From assembly GCA_016219235.1 (NCBI GenBank), contig JACRBO010000858.1, positions 1-24,523 of the forward strand: a DNA stretch of 24,523 bases, in the 5' to 3' direction. A program made the position numbers and the translations under genes. Below the pieces are notes generated by a model that was not told the DNA's origin, did not search any database, and saw only the letters and a list, made by a program, of their open reading frames with translations. Position 1 is the first letter of the stretch. Each line of letters starts with the position of its first letter. Shown here piece after piece: positions 6,506 through 12,849 of this stretch. Source of the stretch: Chloroflexota bacterium. Lineage in GTDB: Bacteria > Chloroflexota > Anaerolineae > Fen-1058.

Positions 6506-9503
6506 GAATCGTCTTCGTCAGTGTCAACACTACGATGCTCGTCACGCCGCCGCGTGACAGCACTCTGGCTGCTTCGTCCAGCGTCGCGCCGGAGTCATAC
6601 AGATCGTCGATCAAGATGATGCACTTGCCGCGCACCTCGCTTTTCAAGGCAAACGCGCCTGCGACGTTGGTGCGCTTTTGCGCCAGCGAAGTCATCTCCT
6701 TCTGCGGTCGTGTCACGCGCGTTTTGATAAGCGCATTTTCCAACAGCGGCACTTTCAGCTGAACAGCCAATGCTCGCGCCAGATTGGACACCGGATCGAA
6801 GTCACGGCGCAGTGACGGCGGCACGGGCAGCACGGCCTCAAACTTCGGCAGTTCGGACTGCGCGGCCAACAATTCAGCCCAACGCCTGGCCAACTCCGGC
6901 GCGAGTTGACGCTCGTTGCCATATTTGTAGCGGAAAACCAGCTCGCCCACCACGCTGCGATTGGCCGTATCGCCATCATAGCGCGAATGAAAGTCGAGCG
7001 CCCAGCCCGCCCGCCACGGGCCTTTCAGTGGACGCGGATGTGAACGGGACAGGAAATCGGCAACGGAATCGATCGGTGATTGGTCAACTGGTCGTTCGGT
7101 TGATGGGTTGGCCGTCACCAGTGCCAGCAAATCTGCGCCATATTTATCAACCGTCACCGGGCCGATGCCGCGAATCGTCAACAACTCTTGCATTGAGCGA
7201 GGCTTGACAGCCGCCACGCCATGCAGCGCTTCGTCGTCGCAAATGGTGTAAGGCGGCAGTCTATGCGTGCGCGCCTGGTCCAATCGCCACGCGCGCAAAC
7301 GTTCAAAGAGTTGCGGGTCATCGGCGGCGACATCGGGCGGGCGTTTGACTTTCGATTCAGGCAATGGCTGACCGTGTTCAATCAACCACGCATTCATGAC
7401 ACAGCGAATCACATTGTAATCGATCGTGTCCGGCAAGCGGGCCTTGATCGGCGCGAGATATTGCACCGATCCGACGGCTTCAATCGCCGCGCGAATTTGC
7501 CGCTGCATTTCAAGCGTCACAACCGCCTCGATCTGAACTTGCCCTTGCGCGATCAACTGCGCCAAATGCGAATAGATCATACTGACCGCCAGACCGCGTT
7601 CGGCGGCGATTTGATCGGGCGTTTGGCCTTGCGCCACTAACTGGCCCGTCCAGGCCAGTGTGCCGCCGGCTGCTTTCTGTGCCTTGATCCGCTGCGTTTC
7701 GTTCGCGTCGACGGTGCGCAATTGCACCTTGATCGCCGCCCGCGCTTTCAACGCCGCTTCGCCGCGCGGCGTGAGTTTGAGCGTGGGAAACTCGCCGCCG
7801 ATCTGTTTGAGATAACCGGCCTCGTACAATTGATCGATCAACCCTTCGATTTCGCGCAGTTTCAGCGCCGTGAACTTGCCGTAGTTGCGGGCTTTGTCAT
7901 ACCCCACGTTCAGCATCTTCTGCGAGGCCGAGCCTTTGAGGATTTGGGCGAGCGTGCTCTTGCCGACATTCCAGTTGAGATGAACGAGCGTATCCATTAC
8001 GATCAATGCGGCGCGTTCGGCTTGCGTGACAGCCGATCGGTTTTCGGTCGGAACGATCTCGGCGCGCGTCAGGCAATTATCGCAGCACAGCGGCGCAGCG
8101 GGCCGGGCGCTGTCGCCAAAATGATCGAGAATGATGCGGCGGCGGCAGGCATTGGTGGTGGCGTAATCGATCATCGCCTGCAACTGGCGATGCTTGGCCT
8201 CGTGGCGCGCGGCCACCTGCGCCGCAATCGCTTGCACGGTCGCCTCGGTCAGCGGTAGCGCCTCAAATTGCAGGGAGGTGATCGAGTCATCGGAAGTGCG
8301 CCGGATCGATCGGGCGGCTTCCAACTGTTCAATCGCGACGCGGGCTTTGATTTGCGGCAGGCCCAGCTCGCGCTCCAGATCGAAGAATGACAGGCTGCGA
8401 GCGCGTCGCACCAGCGCATGCACGGCGCGGAGTTCGTCGGCGCCGGGCGAGTCGTTCTCGATAAAGTATTCGTGCAGCGCGGTGTCTTTGGGCGAATAGA
8501 TCAACGCGGCGCGCGCGGGCAAACCGTCACGTCCGGCGCGGCCCGCTTCCTGATAGTATTGTTCGAGCGAAGCGGGCAGCGCATAGTGCAGCACGAAACG
8601 CACATCAGGCCGATCGATGCCCATGCCGAAAGCATTGGTGGCTACCACGATCGGCAAGTCGCCGGCCATAAAGGCATCCTGCACGCAGGCGCGCGTCTCG
8701 GCATCGAGTGAGCCGTGATAATACTGCGCCTCTACGCCGATCACTTCGCGCACGAAGTCGGCGACTTCTTCCGCGTCGCGGCGCGTGCCGGTGTAAATGA
8801 TCCCGGCTCCTTCCACACCCGATAGGAAGTCGCGCACGAGCTTGAGTTTGCCGGGCACATCGGGCGCAGAGAACACTTCGAAGGTGAGGTTGGGCCGATT
8901 GAAGCCCGTGACAATGCGTTCGGTGTGCGGCAGCCTTAGCAGGCGGGCGATGTCATCTTGCACACGCGGCGTGGCGGTGGCCGTGAGCGCCAGCGTGACG
9001 GGCGCGTTGAAATCCGTGCGCGCGTCGGCGATGTGCAAATAATCGGGACGGAAATCATGCCCCCATTGCGACAGGCAGTGCGCCTCATCGACGGCGAGTA
9101 AACTGATCGGCACTTGCTTGAGGGCAGCGCGAAAACTCGGCTGGCGCAGCCGTTCCGGTGCGACGAGGATCAATTTGTATTCGCCGTGGCCCAACGCTCG
9201 GATGCGGCGGGCTTGCTCGGTGGCGTCAAGCGACGAGTTGATGTACGTCGCGGCGAGGCCGCGCCGGGTCAACGCATCGACCTGATCTTTCATCAGCGCG
9301 ATCAGCGGCGAAAAGACCAGCGCCGTGCCCGGCAGCATGAGCGCGGCCAGTTGATAGATCAACGATTTGCCCGCGCCGGTCGGCATCACGACGAGCGTGT
9401 TGCGCCGGGCGAGGACGTGCTCAATGGCCGCCTGCTGGCCGGGGCGAAAAGCGGAGAAGTTGAAATGCTGCTGGAGCGCGGCGTGAAGATCAACTTCGGA
9501 CAT
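6492..9503 (-). CDS. RecQ helicase fused to a ComF-type phosphoribosyltransferase domain
   Basis: The product is about 1003 aa, against about 600-610 for plain RecQ. The helicase core shows the Walker A MPTGAGKSLIYQ, the DEAH-type AVDEAHCLSQWGHDFRPDY, LALTATATP, the C-terminal helicase motif GMGIDRPDVRFVLHYALP and QEAGRAGRDG. A RecQ zinc site (CRRRIILDHFGD, CCDNC) and a winged helix follow. HRDC is at about 730-790 (RLAWRLDQAR-like, IRGIGPVTVDKYG). After a linker, residues about 815-1000 are a ComF/PRTase domain with FRYKYGNERQLAPELA, PVPPSLRRDFDP and the PRPP loop IILIDDLYDSGATLDEA. RecQ unwinds DNA 3'-5' during repair; ComF is a competence protein. The start at 9503 is preferred because a TATAAT box overlaps the upstream ATG at 9518. 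dprA follows on the same strand. Confidence 0.93.
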   Translation of the reverse strand: MSEVDLHAALQQHFNFSAFRPGQQAAIEHVLARRNTLVVMPTGAGKSLIYQLAALMLPGTALVFSPLIALMKDQVDALTRRGLAATYINSSLDATEQARRIRALGHGEYKLILVAPERLRQPSFRAALKQVPISLLAVDEAHCLSQWGHDFRPDYLHIADARTDFNAPVTLALTATATPRVQDDIARLLRLPHTERIVTGFNRPNLTFEVFSAPDVPGKLKLVRDFLSGVEGAGIIYTGTRRDAEEVADFVREVIGVEAQYYHGSLDAETRACVQDAFMAGDLPIVVATNAFGMGIDRPDVRFVLHYALPASLEQYYQEAGRAGRDGLPARAALIYSPKDTALHEYFIENDSPGADELRAVHALVRRARSLSFFDLERELGLPQIKARVAIEQLEAARSIRRTSDDSITSLQFEALPLTEATVQAIAAQVAARHEAKHRQLQAMIDYATTNACRRRIILDHFGDSARPAAPLCCDNCLTRAEIVPTENRSAVTQAERAALIVMDTLVHLNWNVGKSTLAQILKGSASQKMLNVGYDKARNYGKFTALKLREIEGLIDQLYEAGYLKQIGGEFPTLKLTPRGEAALKARAAIKVQLRTVDANETQRIKAQKAAGGTLAWTGQLVAQGQTPDQIAAERGLAVSMIYSHLAQLIAQGQVQIEAVVTLEMQRQIRAAIEAVGSVQYLAPIKARLPDTIDYNVIRCVMNAWLIEHGQPLPESKVKRPPDVAADDPQLFERLRAWRLDQARTHRLPPYTICDDEALHGVAAVKPRSMQELLTIRGIGPVTVDKYGADLLALVTANPSTERPVDQSPIDSVADFLSRSHPRPLKGPWRAGWALDFHSRYDGDTANRSVVGELVFRYKYGNERQLAPELARRWAELLAAQSELPKFEAVLPVPPSLRRDFDPVSNLARALAVQLKVPLLENALIKTRVTRPQKEMTSLAQKRTNVAGAFALKSEVRGKCIILIDDLYDSGATLDEAARVLSRGGVTSIVVLTLTKTIQSDA
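7079..7118. repeat. Short octamer array inside the RecQ-ComF gene
   Basis: Five 8-base units (attggtca, actggtcg, ttcggttg, atgggttg, gccgtcac) lie in the linker between the HRDC and PRTase domains. The first 15 bases are identical to a stretch of the glycosyltransferase octamer array at 3492-3506. Confidence 0.55.
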
Positions 9504-9509
9504 GCACGG

Positions 9510-9515
9510 ATTATA
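9510..9515 (-). promoter_or_regulatory. Candidate -10 box giving a leaderless RecQ-ComF transcript
   Basis: A perfect TATAAT on the minus strand ends only 6 bases before the ATG at 9503. Transcription would start at or next to the A of the ATG. No -35 match is visible. No ribosome-binding sequence precedes the ATG, which fits a leaderless message. Confidence 0.4.
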
Positions 9516-9541
9516 CAACAGGCCGCGTAACCGATGCGACG

Positions 9542-9877
9542 TCAGTTGAGGCGCCGGGCCAGTTGTTCCGCGTCGGGCGGCTCCAGCGGATCGCCGGCAG
9601 TTGCCCAGCGGGTAAGGCCCGTGATCAGTTCCAGATTGTTCAGGGCTTGCTTGATGACGCCGCGTTTTTTCATCAACGTCTTAACATTGCCGGTGTCGAA
9701 GTATTCCCCTTCATCGTTGACGTGCAAATTCGCTGCGCCGAATTCAGCTTGTAAGCGATGCAGTACTTCGCAGATGGCGAGGTGTGTTTCAGGCGGCGCA
9801 AACTGCGTCTTCGTGCCCAGGTGATACGACAGGCAGGACAGTGTACGTGTCAACGCGATGGAATCGAGATACGTCAT
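9542..9877 (-). CDS. Small conserved-looking protein of unknown function
   Basis: The product from the ATG at 9877 is 111 aa, starting MTYLDSIALTRTLSCLSYHL and ending DAEQLARRLN. It is soluble, with two likely helices (THLAICEVLHRLQAEFG and KQALNNLELITGL) and a polar middle with NLHVNDEGEYFDTGNVKTLM. I do not recognise the family. A longer reading from TTG at 9943 has less protein-like sequence and overlaps the end of the upstream pseudogene, so the shorter start is chosen although its ribosome-binding sequence is weak. The start overlaps the stop of a 19-codon ORF (ATGA). It lies 38 bases upstream of RecQ-ComF and downstream of the two element-disrupted genes. Confidence 0.6.
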   Translation of the reverse strand: MTYLDSIALTRTLSCLSYHLGTKTQFAPPETHLAICEVLHRLQAEFGAANLHVNDEGEYFDTGNVKTLMKKRGVIKQALNNLELITGLTRWATAGDPLEPPDAEQLARRLN

Positions 9878-9933
9878 CGGGAAAAGAGGTTGCCGCGCAC
9901 CTGAGTGATGCCCGCCCCGGGCACGTTGATCAT
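9874..9933 (-). other. Possible 19-codon peptide or leader ORF
   Basis: A short frame MINVPGAGITQVRGNLFSR follows 6 bases after the stop of the disrupted 48-codon gene and ends with an ATGA overlap with the gene at 9877. It could be a tiny peptide, a coupling leader or a decayed fragment. Nothing but its position supports translation. Confidence 0.2.
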
Positions 9934-9939
9934 CACTTT

Positions 9940-10229
9940 TCAACCGCCTTCCAGCAGATCGCGCGCTTTGCCCTTGAAGTGAATTTTGAGAAAAGCCAGC
10001 GCGCCGTCGGCGTCATCGTCCATCAAGATGCGCATCAATTCAATGGGGTGTGGCTAACATCGGTTGATCGCCCGTCAAGACCTCGGAGGTTTCATGAGAC
10101 GGTCAACCGCGGCACACTGGCGGGTGAAAACCTCCGAGGTCTGCGTCCGTCACTTCACCAACCGGATTTCGCCACACCCAATTCAATGAGGTCGTCGTCT
10201 TCCACGACGAGACTGATCGCTTTATTCAT
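9940..10229 (-). pseudogene. 48-codon gene interrupted by a 134-bp miniature element
   Basis: The ATG at 10229, preceded by GAGGAG, opens MNKAISLVVEDDDLIEL. The frame then enters inserted DNA at 10180 and soon reaches a TGA. On the far side the same protein resumes as LMRILMDDDADGALAFLKI and ends ARDLLEGG and TGA at 9940. Deleting the element (10046-10179) plus one 9-base duplicate restores a continuous 48-aa frame exactly. With the insertion (143 extra bases) the frame shifts. The family is not recognised; it is a small acidic protein probably in one operon with the iron-sulfur gene upstream. Confidence 0.75.
10037..10188. mobile_element. 134-bp MITE-like insertion with 9-bp target duplication
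   Basis: The element (10046-10179) starts GGGTGTGGC and ends GCCACACCC, perfect 9-base terminal inverted repeats that continue imperfectly for about 25 bases (GGGTGTGGCTAACATC against GGGTGTGGCGAAATCC). It is flanked on both sides by AATTCAATG (10037-10045 and 10180-10188). Internal arms AGACCTCGGAGGTTT and AAACCTCCGAGGTCT pair. It encodes no protein. A 9-base duplication fits mobilisation by transposases such as the IS1 or IS4 families; that is inference. Confidence 0.82.
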
Positions 10230-10240
10230 CGCGCTACTCC

Positions 10241-10897
10241 TCACCCAATGGCCGGTGCATGGATCACGGTGGCTTGCAGCGCCGCCCGCTTTTCGGCGTA
10301 CTGCGGCTCAGTCAGCGGCGCACACTCGGCCAGTTTTTTCTGCGACGCCACCAACTTGATCGCAAACGAATAACACGTCGGCTCGCCGCACTGCTTGCAA
10401 TTCGTCTGCGGCAGCAATTTGTAAACGACCATCAACGGCGGGCGTTGATGCGTTTCGGTGTCGGGCGTGATCTCCGATCGGCGGTCTCACGTCCGATTGA
10501 TCAGCTTGACCAGCCCATCGATCTCTTTCACGGCGGCATCATAGTCTTCGACGTTGCTCGTCGCGATCTGATAGGCATGAAACGCCAGATTGTGACCGCC
10601 CTTCTTCCACGTCAACGCGTTGGCCGATTGATGAAAGACCGCGCCGCGCAGTGTGGCGTTGAGATAGGGCAGCACCTCGGAGATGTCCACGGTTAATCGG
10701 GCAATGGCCGAGAACTTTTCGCCGCCCGGATCACCAGCAATTCTCATTTTGGCAGATATGCTCCCGCTGGATTGTCAAATCCAGCGGCCTGGCGACGGAT
10801 TTGGCAATCCGTCGGGAGCGGTTCGGTTCAAATTGAGAATTGCTGCCGGATCACACGGCGGCGTGAATACATCCAGATTGTAATGTTCGATCAACAT
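10241..10897 (-). pseudogene. Small iron-sulfur protein gene broken by a miniature element and a nonsense codon
   Basis: An AGGAGG precedes the ATG at 10897. The protein begins MLIEHYNLDVFTPPCDP, is interrupted by the element at 10735-10845, and resumes GGEKFSAIARLTVDISEVLP. A TGA at 10487-10489 after LVKLINRT would be a second interruption, where one base change from TGG would explain it. The frame continues DRRSEITPDTE to a C-terminal 4Fe-4S motif, TNCKQCGEPTCYSFAIKLVA, of the type in RnfB and corrinoid iron-sulfur proteins, ending HAPAIG at 10241. Removing element plus one duplicate deletes exactly 40 codons and keeps the frame. The intact gene would be about 180 codons, probably an accessory electron-transfer or cofactor protein. 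The C-terminal part could still be translated from ATG 10435. Confidence 0.72.
10726..10854. mobile_element. 111-bp MITE-like insertion with 9-bp target duplication and REP core
   Basis: The element (10735-10845) has terminal inverted repeats CAGCAATTCTCA/TGAGAATTGCTG and is flanked by direct CCGGATCAC copies (10726-10734 and 10846-10854). Its core holds two opposed hairpins, GCTGGATTGTCAAATCCAGC and GACGGATTTGGCAATCCGTC, related to the pair at 746-791. It encodes no protein and contributes the TGA that truncates the host gene. Confidence 0.8.
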
Positions 10898-10993
10898 CAC
10901 TGCCTCCTGACCCTAACTACTGACGGCCAGTGACTCCGCCAGGAACTGATCGACTGCATCCAGGGCATGCGCTGCGTAGATCGTAGCCGGTGC

Positions 10994-11518
10994 TCATACC
11001 GTGCCTCGAAGATGATCGAACGCCCGTCGTGCGGGCGCTAAAGTGAGCAGCATCAGCAGCGTCATGACCACCGCTGACGTCAAACACCACGCGCACACCG
11101 CGCCGATGACGAAGGGTTCCAGAAATGTCAGATACAGCGAGAATAGCACGCCCGCAACAGCGAAGCCGAACACGATGAGGGGCGCGATCTCGGCCACCCG
11201 ATCGGATCGGAGCCGGCCCCACAGCCATGTGATGAAGATCAACATGTAGCCGATGACGCCTAACACCCCGATTGGCAGCACGCCGAACAAGCGGGCGTAG
11301 GGGCTGCTCTGCACGGCATTGCAATCGCCGATCGGTCCACACACCGCCGCTACGGCTTGCGTTTCGACGTAAGCGAGATAACCGGCGACGCCCAGGCCAG
11401 TCAGTGTCAGCATCACGAATGCAAGATCGCGCCATCTCGCCGAGACTTGACGGGTCGATCTGGGCTGACGGGTCAGCGTAAAACCTGAGTAACCCAGTGC
11501 GCCCACCATCCCGATCAT
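10994..11518 (-). CDS. Vitamin K epoxide reductase (VKOR) family disulfide-generating membrane protein
   Basis: The product from ATG 11518 is 174 aa. It has four or five membrane helices and the VKOR signature: the loop VCGPIGDCNAVQSSPYA with its cysteine pair and conserved Ser, then LPIGVLGVIGYML, and the quinone-facing CxxC in GAVCAWCLTSA. Bacterial VKOR passes electrons from a thioredoxin-like DsbA to quinone and so makes disulfides outside the cytoplasm. There is no fused thioredoxin domain, but a small thioredoxin gene lies two genes upstream. The ATG overlaps the stop of the permease fragment (ATGA), which sets the start and implies coupling. The frame is open further upstream without protein-like sequence. 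About 95 bases to the next gene contain only a 26-codon CPGC-containing frame that I do not call. Confidence 0.85.
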   Translation of the reverse strand: MIGMVGALGYSGFTLTRQPRSTRQVSARWRDLAFVMLTLTGLGVAGYLAYVETQAVAAVCGPIGDCNAVQSSPYARLFGVLPIGVLGVIGYMLIFITWLWGRLRSDRVAEIAPLIVFGFAVAGVLFSLYLTFLEPFVIGAVCAWCLTSAVVMTLLMLLTLAPARRAFDHLRGTV

Positions 11519-11946
11519 GATCGCGATCGCCAGCGCAAAACCATTGGACACCGGCGCGATGTGTGCGGGCGCCGGGTCGGCGGTTGCAGCGCTACACCGG
11601 TATAGGCCAGCGCCAGGATGTTGCCGGCCGGAGCAAAGAACAGGAAAGTGATGGCCGGCCCCTGCCCTGCGCCCTTCTTGTAGATACCGGCGAACAGCGG
11701 CACGATGGTGCACGAGCAGACCGCCAGCACCGAACCGGCCAACGCCGCCGCCGGATAGGAGATGTACCTGGGCGTGTTGCGGCCCAGAAAGCGCGTGACG
11801 GATTCTTTGGGGATCAGCGTCGTCATCGCGCCGGCGATGAAGAAGGCCGGCACCAGGCACAATAACACGTGCGCGGCCAGATAGGCCGCCAGATTGCCCA
11901 GCCCGCCTTGCAGCAACTTGCCTGCCGTCATCAAGATGTCGTCCAT
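11515..11946 (-). CDS. Half-length DUF318/ArsP-like permease (truncated)
   Basis: The product is 143 aa. Residues 1-120 match the N-terminal half of the predicted permease family that includes the organoarsenical exporter ArsP: AHVLLCLVPAFFIAGAMTTL, then LAVCSCTIVPLFAGIYKKGA with its CxC and TFLFFAPAGNILALAY. Family members are about 300-400 aa with a second similar half; here the sequence breaks after YTGVAL into a non-membrane tail (QPPTRRPHTSRRCP) and stops. The next gene, VKOR, starts on the stop codon. A deletion that joined a permease remnant to the VKOR gene is the simplest reading; a working half-permease is less likely. The gene lies downstream of the ArsR-thioredoxin pair, a common setting for this permease. 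Confidence 0.7.
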   Translation of the reverse strand: MDDILMTAGKLLQGGLGNLAAYLAAHVLLCLVPAFFIAGAMTTLIPKESVTRFLGRNTPRYISYPAAALAGSVLAVCSCTIVPLFAGIYKKGAGQGPAITFLFFAPAGNILALAYTGVALQPPTRRPHTSRRCPMVLRWRSRS

Positions 11947-11975
11947 GTGTAAAACCTACTTTCTGTCCAAATCAA

Positions 11976-11990
11976 GCGGCCATAGGCCGC
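11976..11990. other. Short hairpin before the permease gene
   Basis: Perfect GCGGCC/GGCCGC stem with loop ATA lies 29 bases before the permease ATG in the thioredoxin-permease gap. In minus-strand sense it is followed by TTGATTT, a weak T-rich tail. Confidence 0.35.
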
Positions 11991-12039
11991 AACGCCCGCG
12001 CGGTGTATTCGCTGCGACGAATGTAATTTCGCCGAAAAC

Positions 12040-12058
12040 GCCCCGCTGTCAGCGGGGC
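12040..12058 (-). terminator. Likely intrinsic terminator or attenuator after the thioredoxin gene
   Basis: An 8-bp GCCCCGCT/AGCGGGGC stem with a 3-base loop begins 8 bases after the thioredoxin stop codon in minus-strand direction. It is followed by GTTTT. The T-run is short, so termination may be partial, with some read-through into the permease gene. Confidence 0.5.
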
Positions 12059-12066
12059 TTAATCGA

Positions 12067-12324
12067 TCAGGCGGGTTGTTCCGCCAGCGCGTTCGTCAAC
12101 AGGGTCATCACTTCGGCCTGCGACGGGACGCGGCCAGCCACGACCAACTTCTCGTTGACCACCAGACCCGGCGTCGACAGGATCGGATACTCCATGATCT
12201 TGGCGTAATCCGTCACCTTTACAATCGTGGCCTCGGCCGCCAGCGCTTCAAGCGCTTGACGGGTCACTTGCTCCAAACGCTTGCAATTGGCGCAACCTGA
12301 ACCTAAGACTTTGATGACTAACAT
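12067..12324 (-). CDS. Small thioredoxin-like redox protein
   Basis: The product is 85 aa, the usual length of the compact thioredoxin family (thioredoxin_3, archaeal MtGrx-like). The active site is [12 protein letters not shown] with CxxC near residue 11. The fold continues with [20 protein letters not shown], the cis-proline segment, and [16 protein letters not shown]. Start: AGGAG precedes ATG 12324 by 6 bases; the longer frame upstream adds unrelated sequence. It sits between the ArsR gene and the permease fragment, a common trio in arsenic or thiol-redox clusters. It may reduce ArsC or feed the VKOR product; the partner is inferred. Confidence 0.88.
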   Translation of the reverse strand: MLVIKVLGSGCANCKRLEQVTRQALEALAAEATIVKVTDYAKIMEYPILSTPGLVVNEKLVVAGRVPSQAEVMTLLTNALAEQPA

Positions 12325-12376
12325 GTTATCGCTCCTGTTACTGTATTCAGAACTTGAGATGTCTTCAGGCAAATAA

Positions 12377-12727
12377 CTACGCCGTGACTTTCTCCTCGGC
12401 ATGGCAACGTGGGCGCGGACAGTTGTCGCCCACGGCTTTCCGCTTGCCGGGTTTGCCGCCGACCATCGTCACCGCCACGTCGAGCAGCGCAAAGACCTGC
12501 GGCTGCGTGACGCGATAGTGCACATTCCAGCCATCGCGGCGATCCTGTACTAAACCGGCCTCGCGCAGCACCGACAACTGCTGCGAGATATACGCCTGCC
12601 GCTGACCTAAGGCCGCTTCGATGTGGCAGACGCAGTGTTCGCCATCGCGCAGAATGTCCAAAATCTCCAGCCGGGCCGGGTGCATCAGGGCCTTGAACAG
12701 CTTTGCCGAGTTGTCGTATGCGCTCAT
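12377..12727 (-). CDS. arsR: ArsR/SmtB-family repressor, probable arsenite-type sensor
   Basis: The product is 116 aa, normal for ArsR. The winged helix shows [20 protein letters not shown], then [20 protein letters not shown] as sensor and recognition helix, then [20 protein letters not shown] as wing. The CVC at the start of the DNA-binding helix matches the CxC arsenite/antimonite site of classical ArsR (CVCDL). A second pair, CPRPRCH, is near the C-terminus. The gene is followed closely by the thioredoxin gene. A promoter and an ATTCA...TGAAT dyad lie immediately upstream, consistent with autorepression. Arsenic sensing is inferred from the CxC position. Confidence 0.85.
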   Translation of the reverse strand: MSAYDNSAKLFKALMHPARLEILDILRDGEHCVCHIEAALGQRQAYISQQLSVLREAGLVQDRRDGWNVHYRVTQPQVFALLDVAVTMVGGKPGKRKAVGDNCPRPRCHAEEKVTA

Positions 12728-12743
12728 AGCCGCCTCATATCAG

Positions 12744-12759
12744 ATTCAAAATCATGAAT
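12744..12759. promoter_or_regulatory. Candidate ArsR operator
   Basis: The 16-base dyad ATTCAAAATCATGAAT (outer half-sites ATTCA and TGAAT, perfect over 5 bases) lies 16 bases upstream of the arsR ATG. It covers the start of transcription predicted from the promoter at 12761-12789. The half-sites match the dyad at 890-907. Confidence 0.5.
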
Positions 12760-12760
12760 A

Positions 12761-12789
12761 ATTTTACGGCGGACAAACCGGCGGCCCAA
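12761..12789 (-). promoter_or_regulatory. Candidate promoter of the arsR-thioredoxin operon
   Basis: On the minus strand TTGGGC (12784-12789), a 17-base spacer and TAAAAT (12761-12766) precede arsR. The -10 matches 5 of 6 bases, the -35 only 3 of 6. Confidence 0.42.
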
Positions 12790-12849
12790 GGCCCATCTGT
12801 CATGCGTTTGACGTGACAGGTGACACAGCACGCTGTGAATAGGATAAGT

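Noticed and set aside
10487..10489. TGA as a selenocysteine codon in an iron-sulfur protein
   Set aside because: The gene also carries an element insertion with another TGA, no convincing SECIS-like hairpin follows, and a change from TGG is simpler.
10917..10997. 26-codon frame MSTGYDLRSACPGC after the VKOR gene
   Set aside because: It overlaps the VKOR stop by ATGA and has a CxxC, but it is too short and lacks other support; another frame in the same interval looks equally protein-like.
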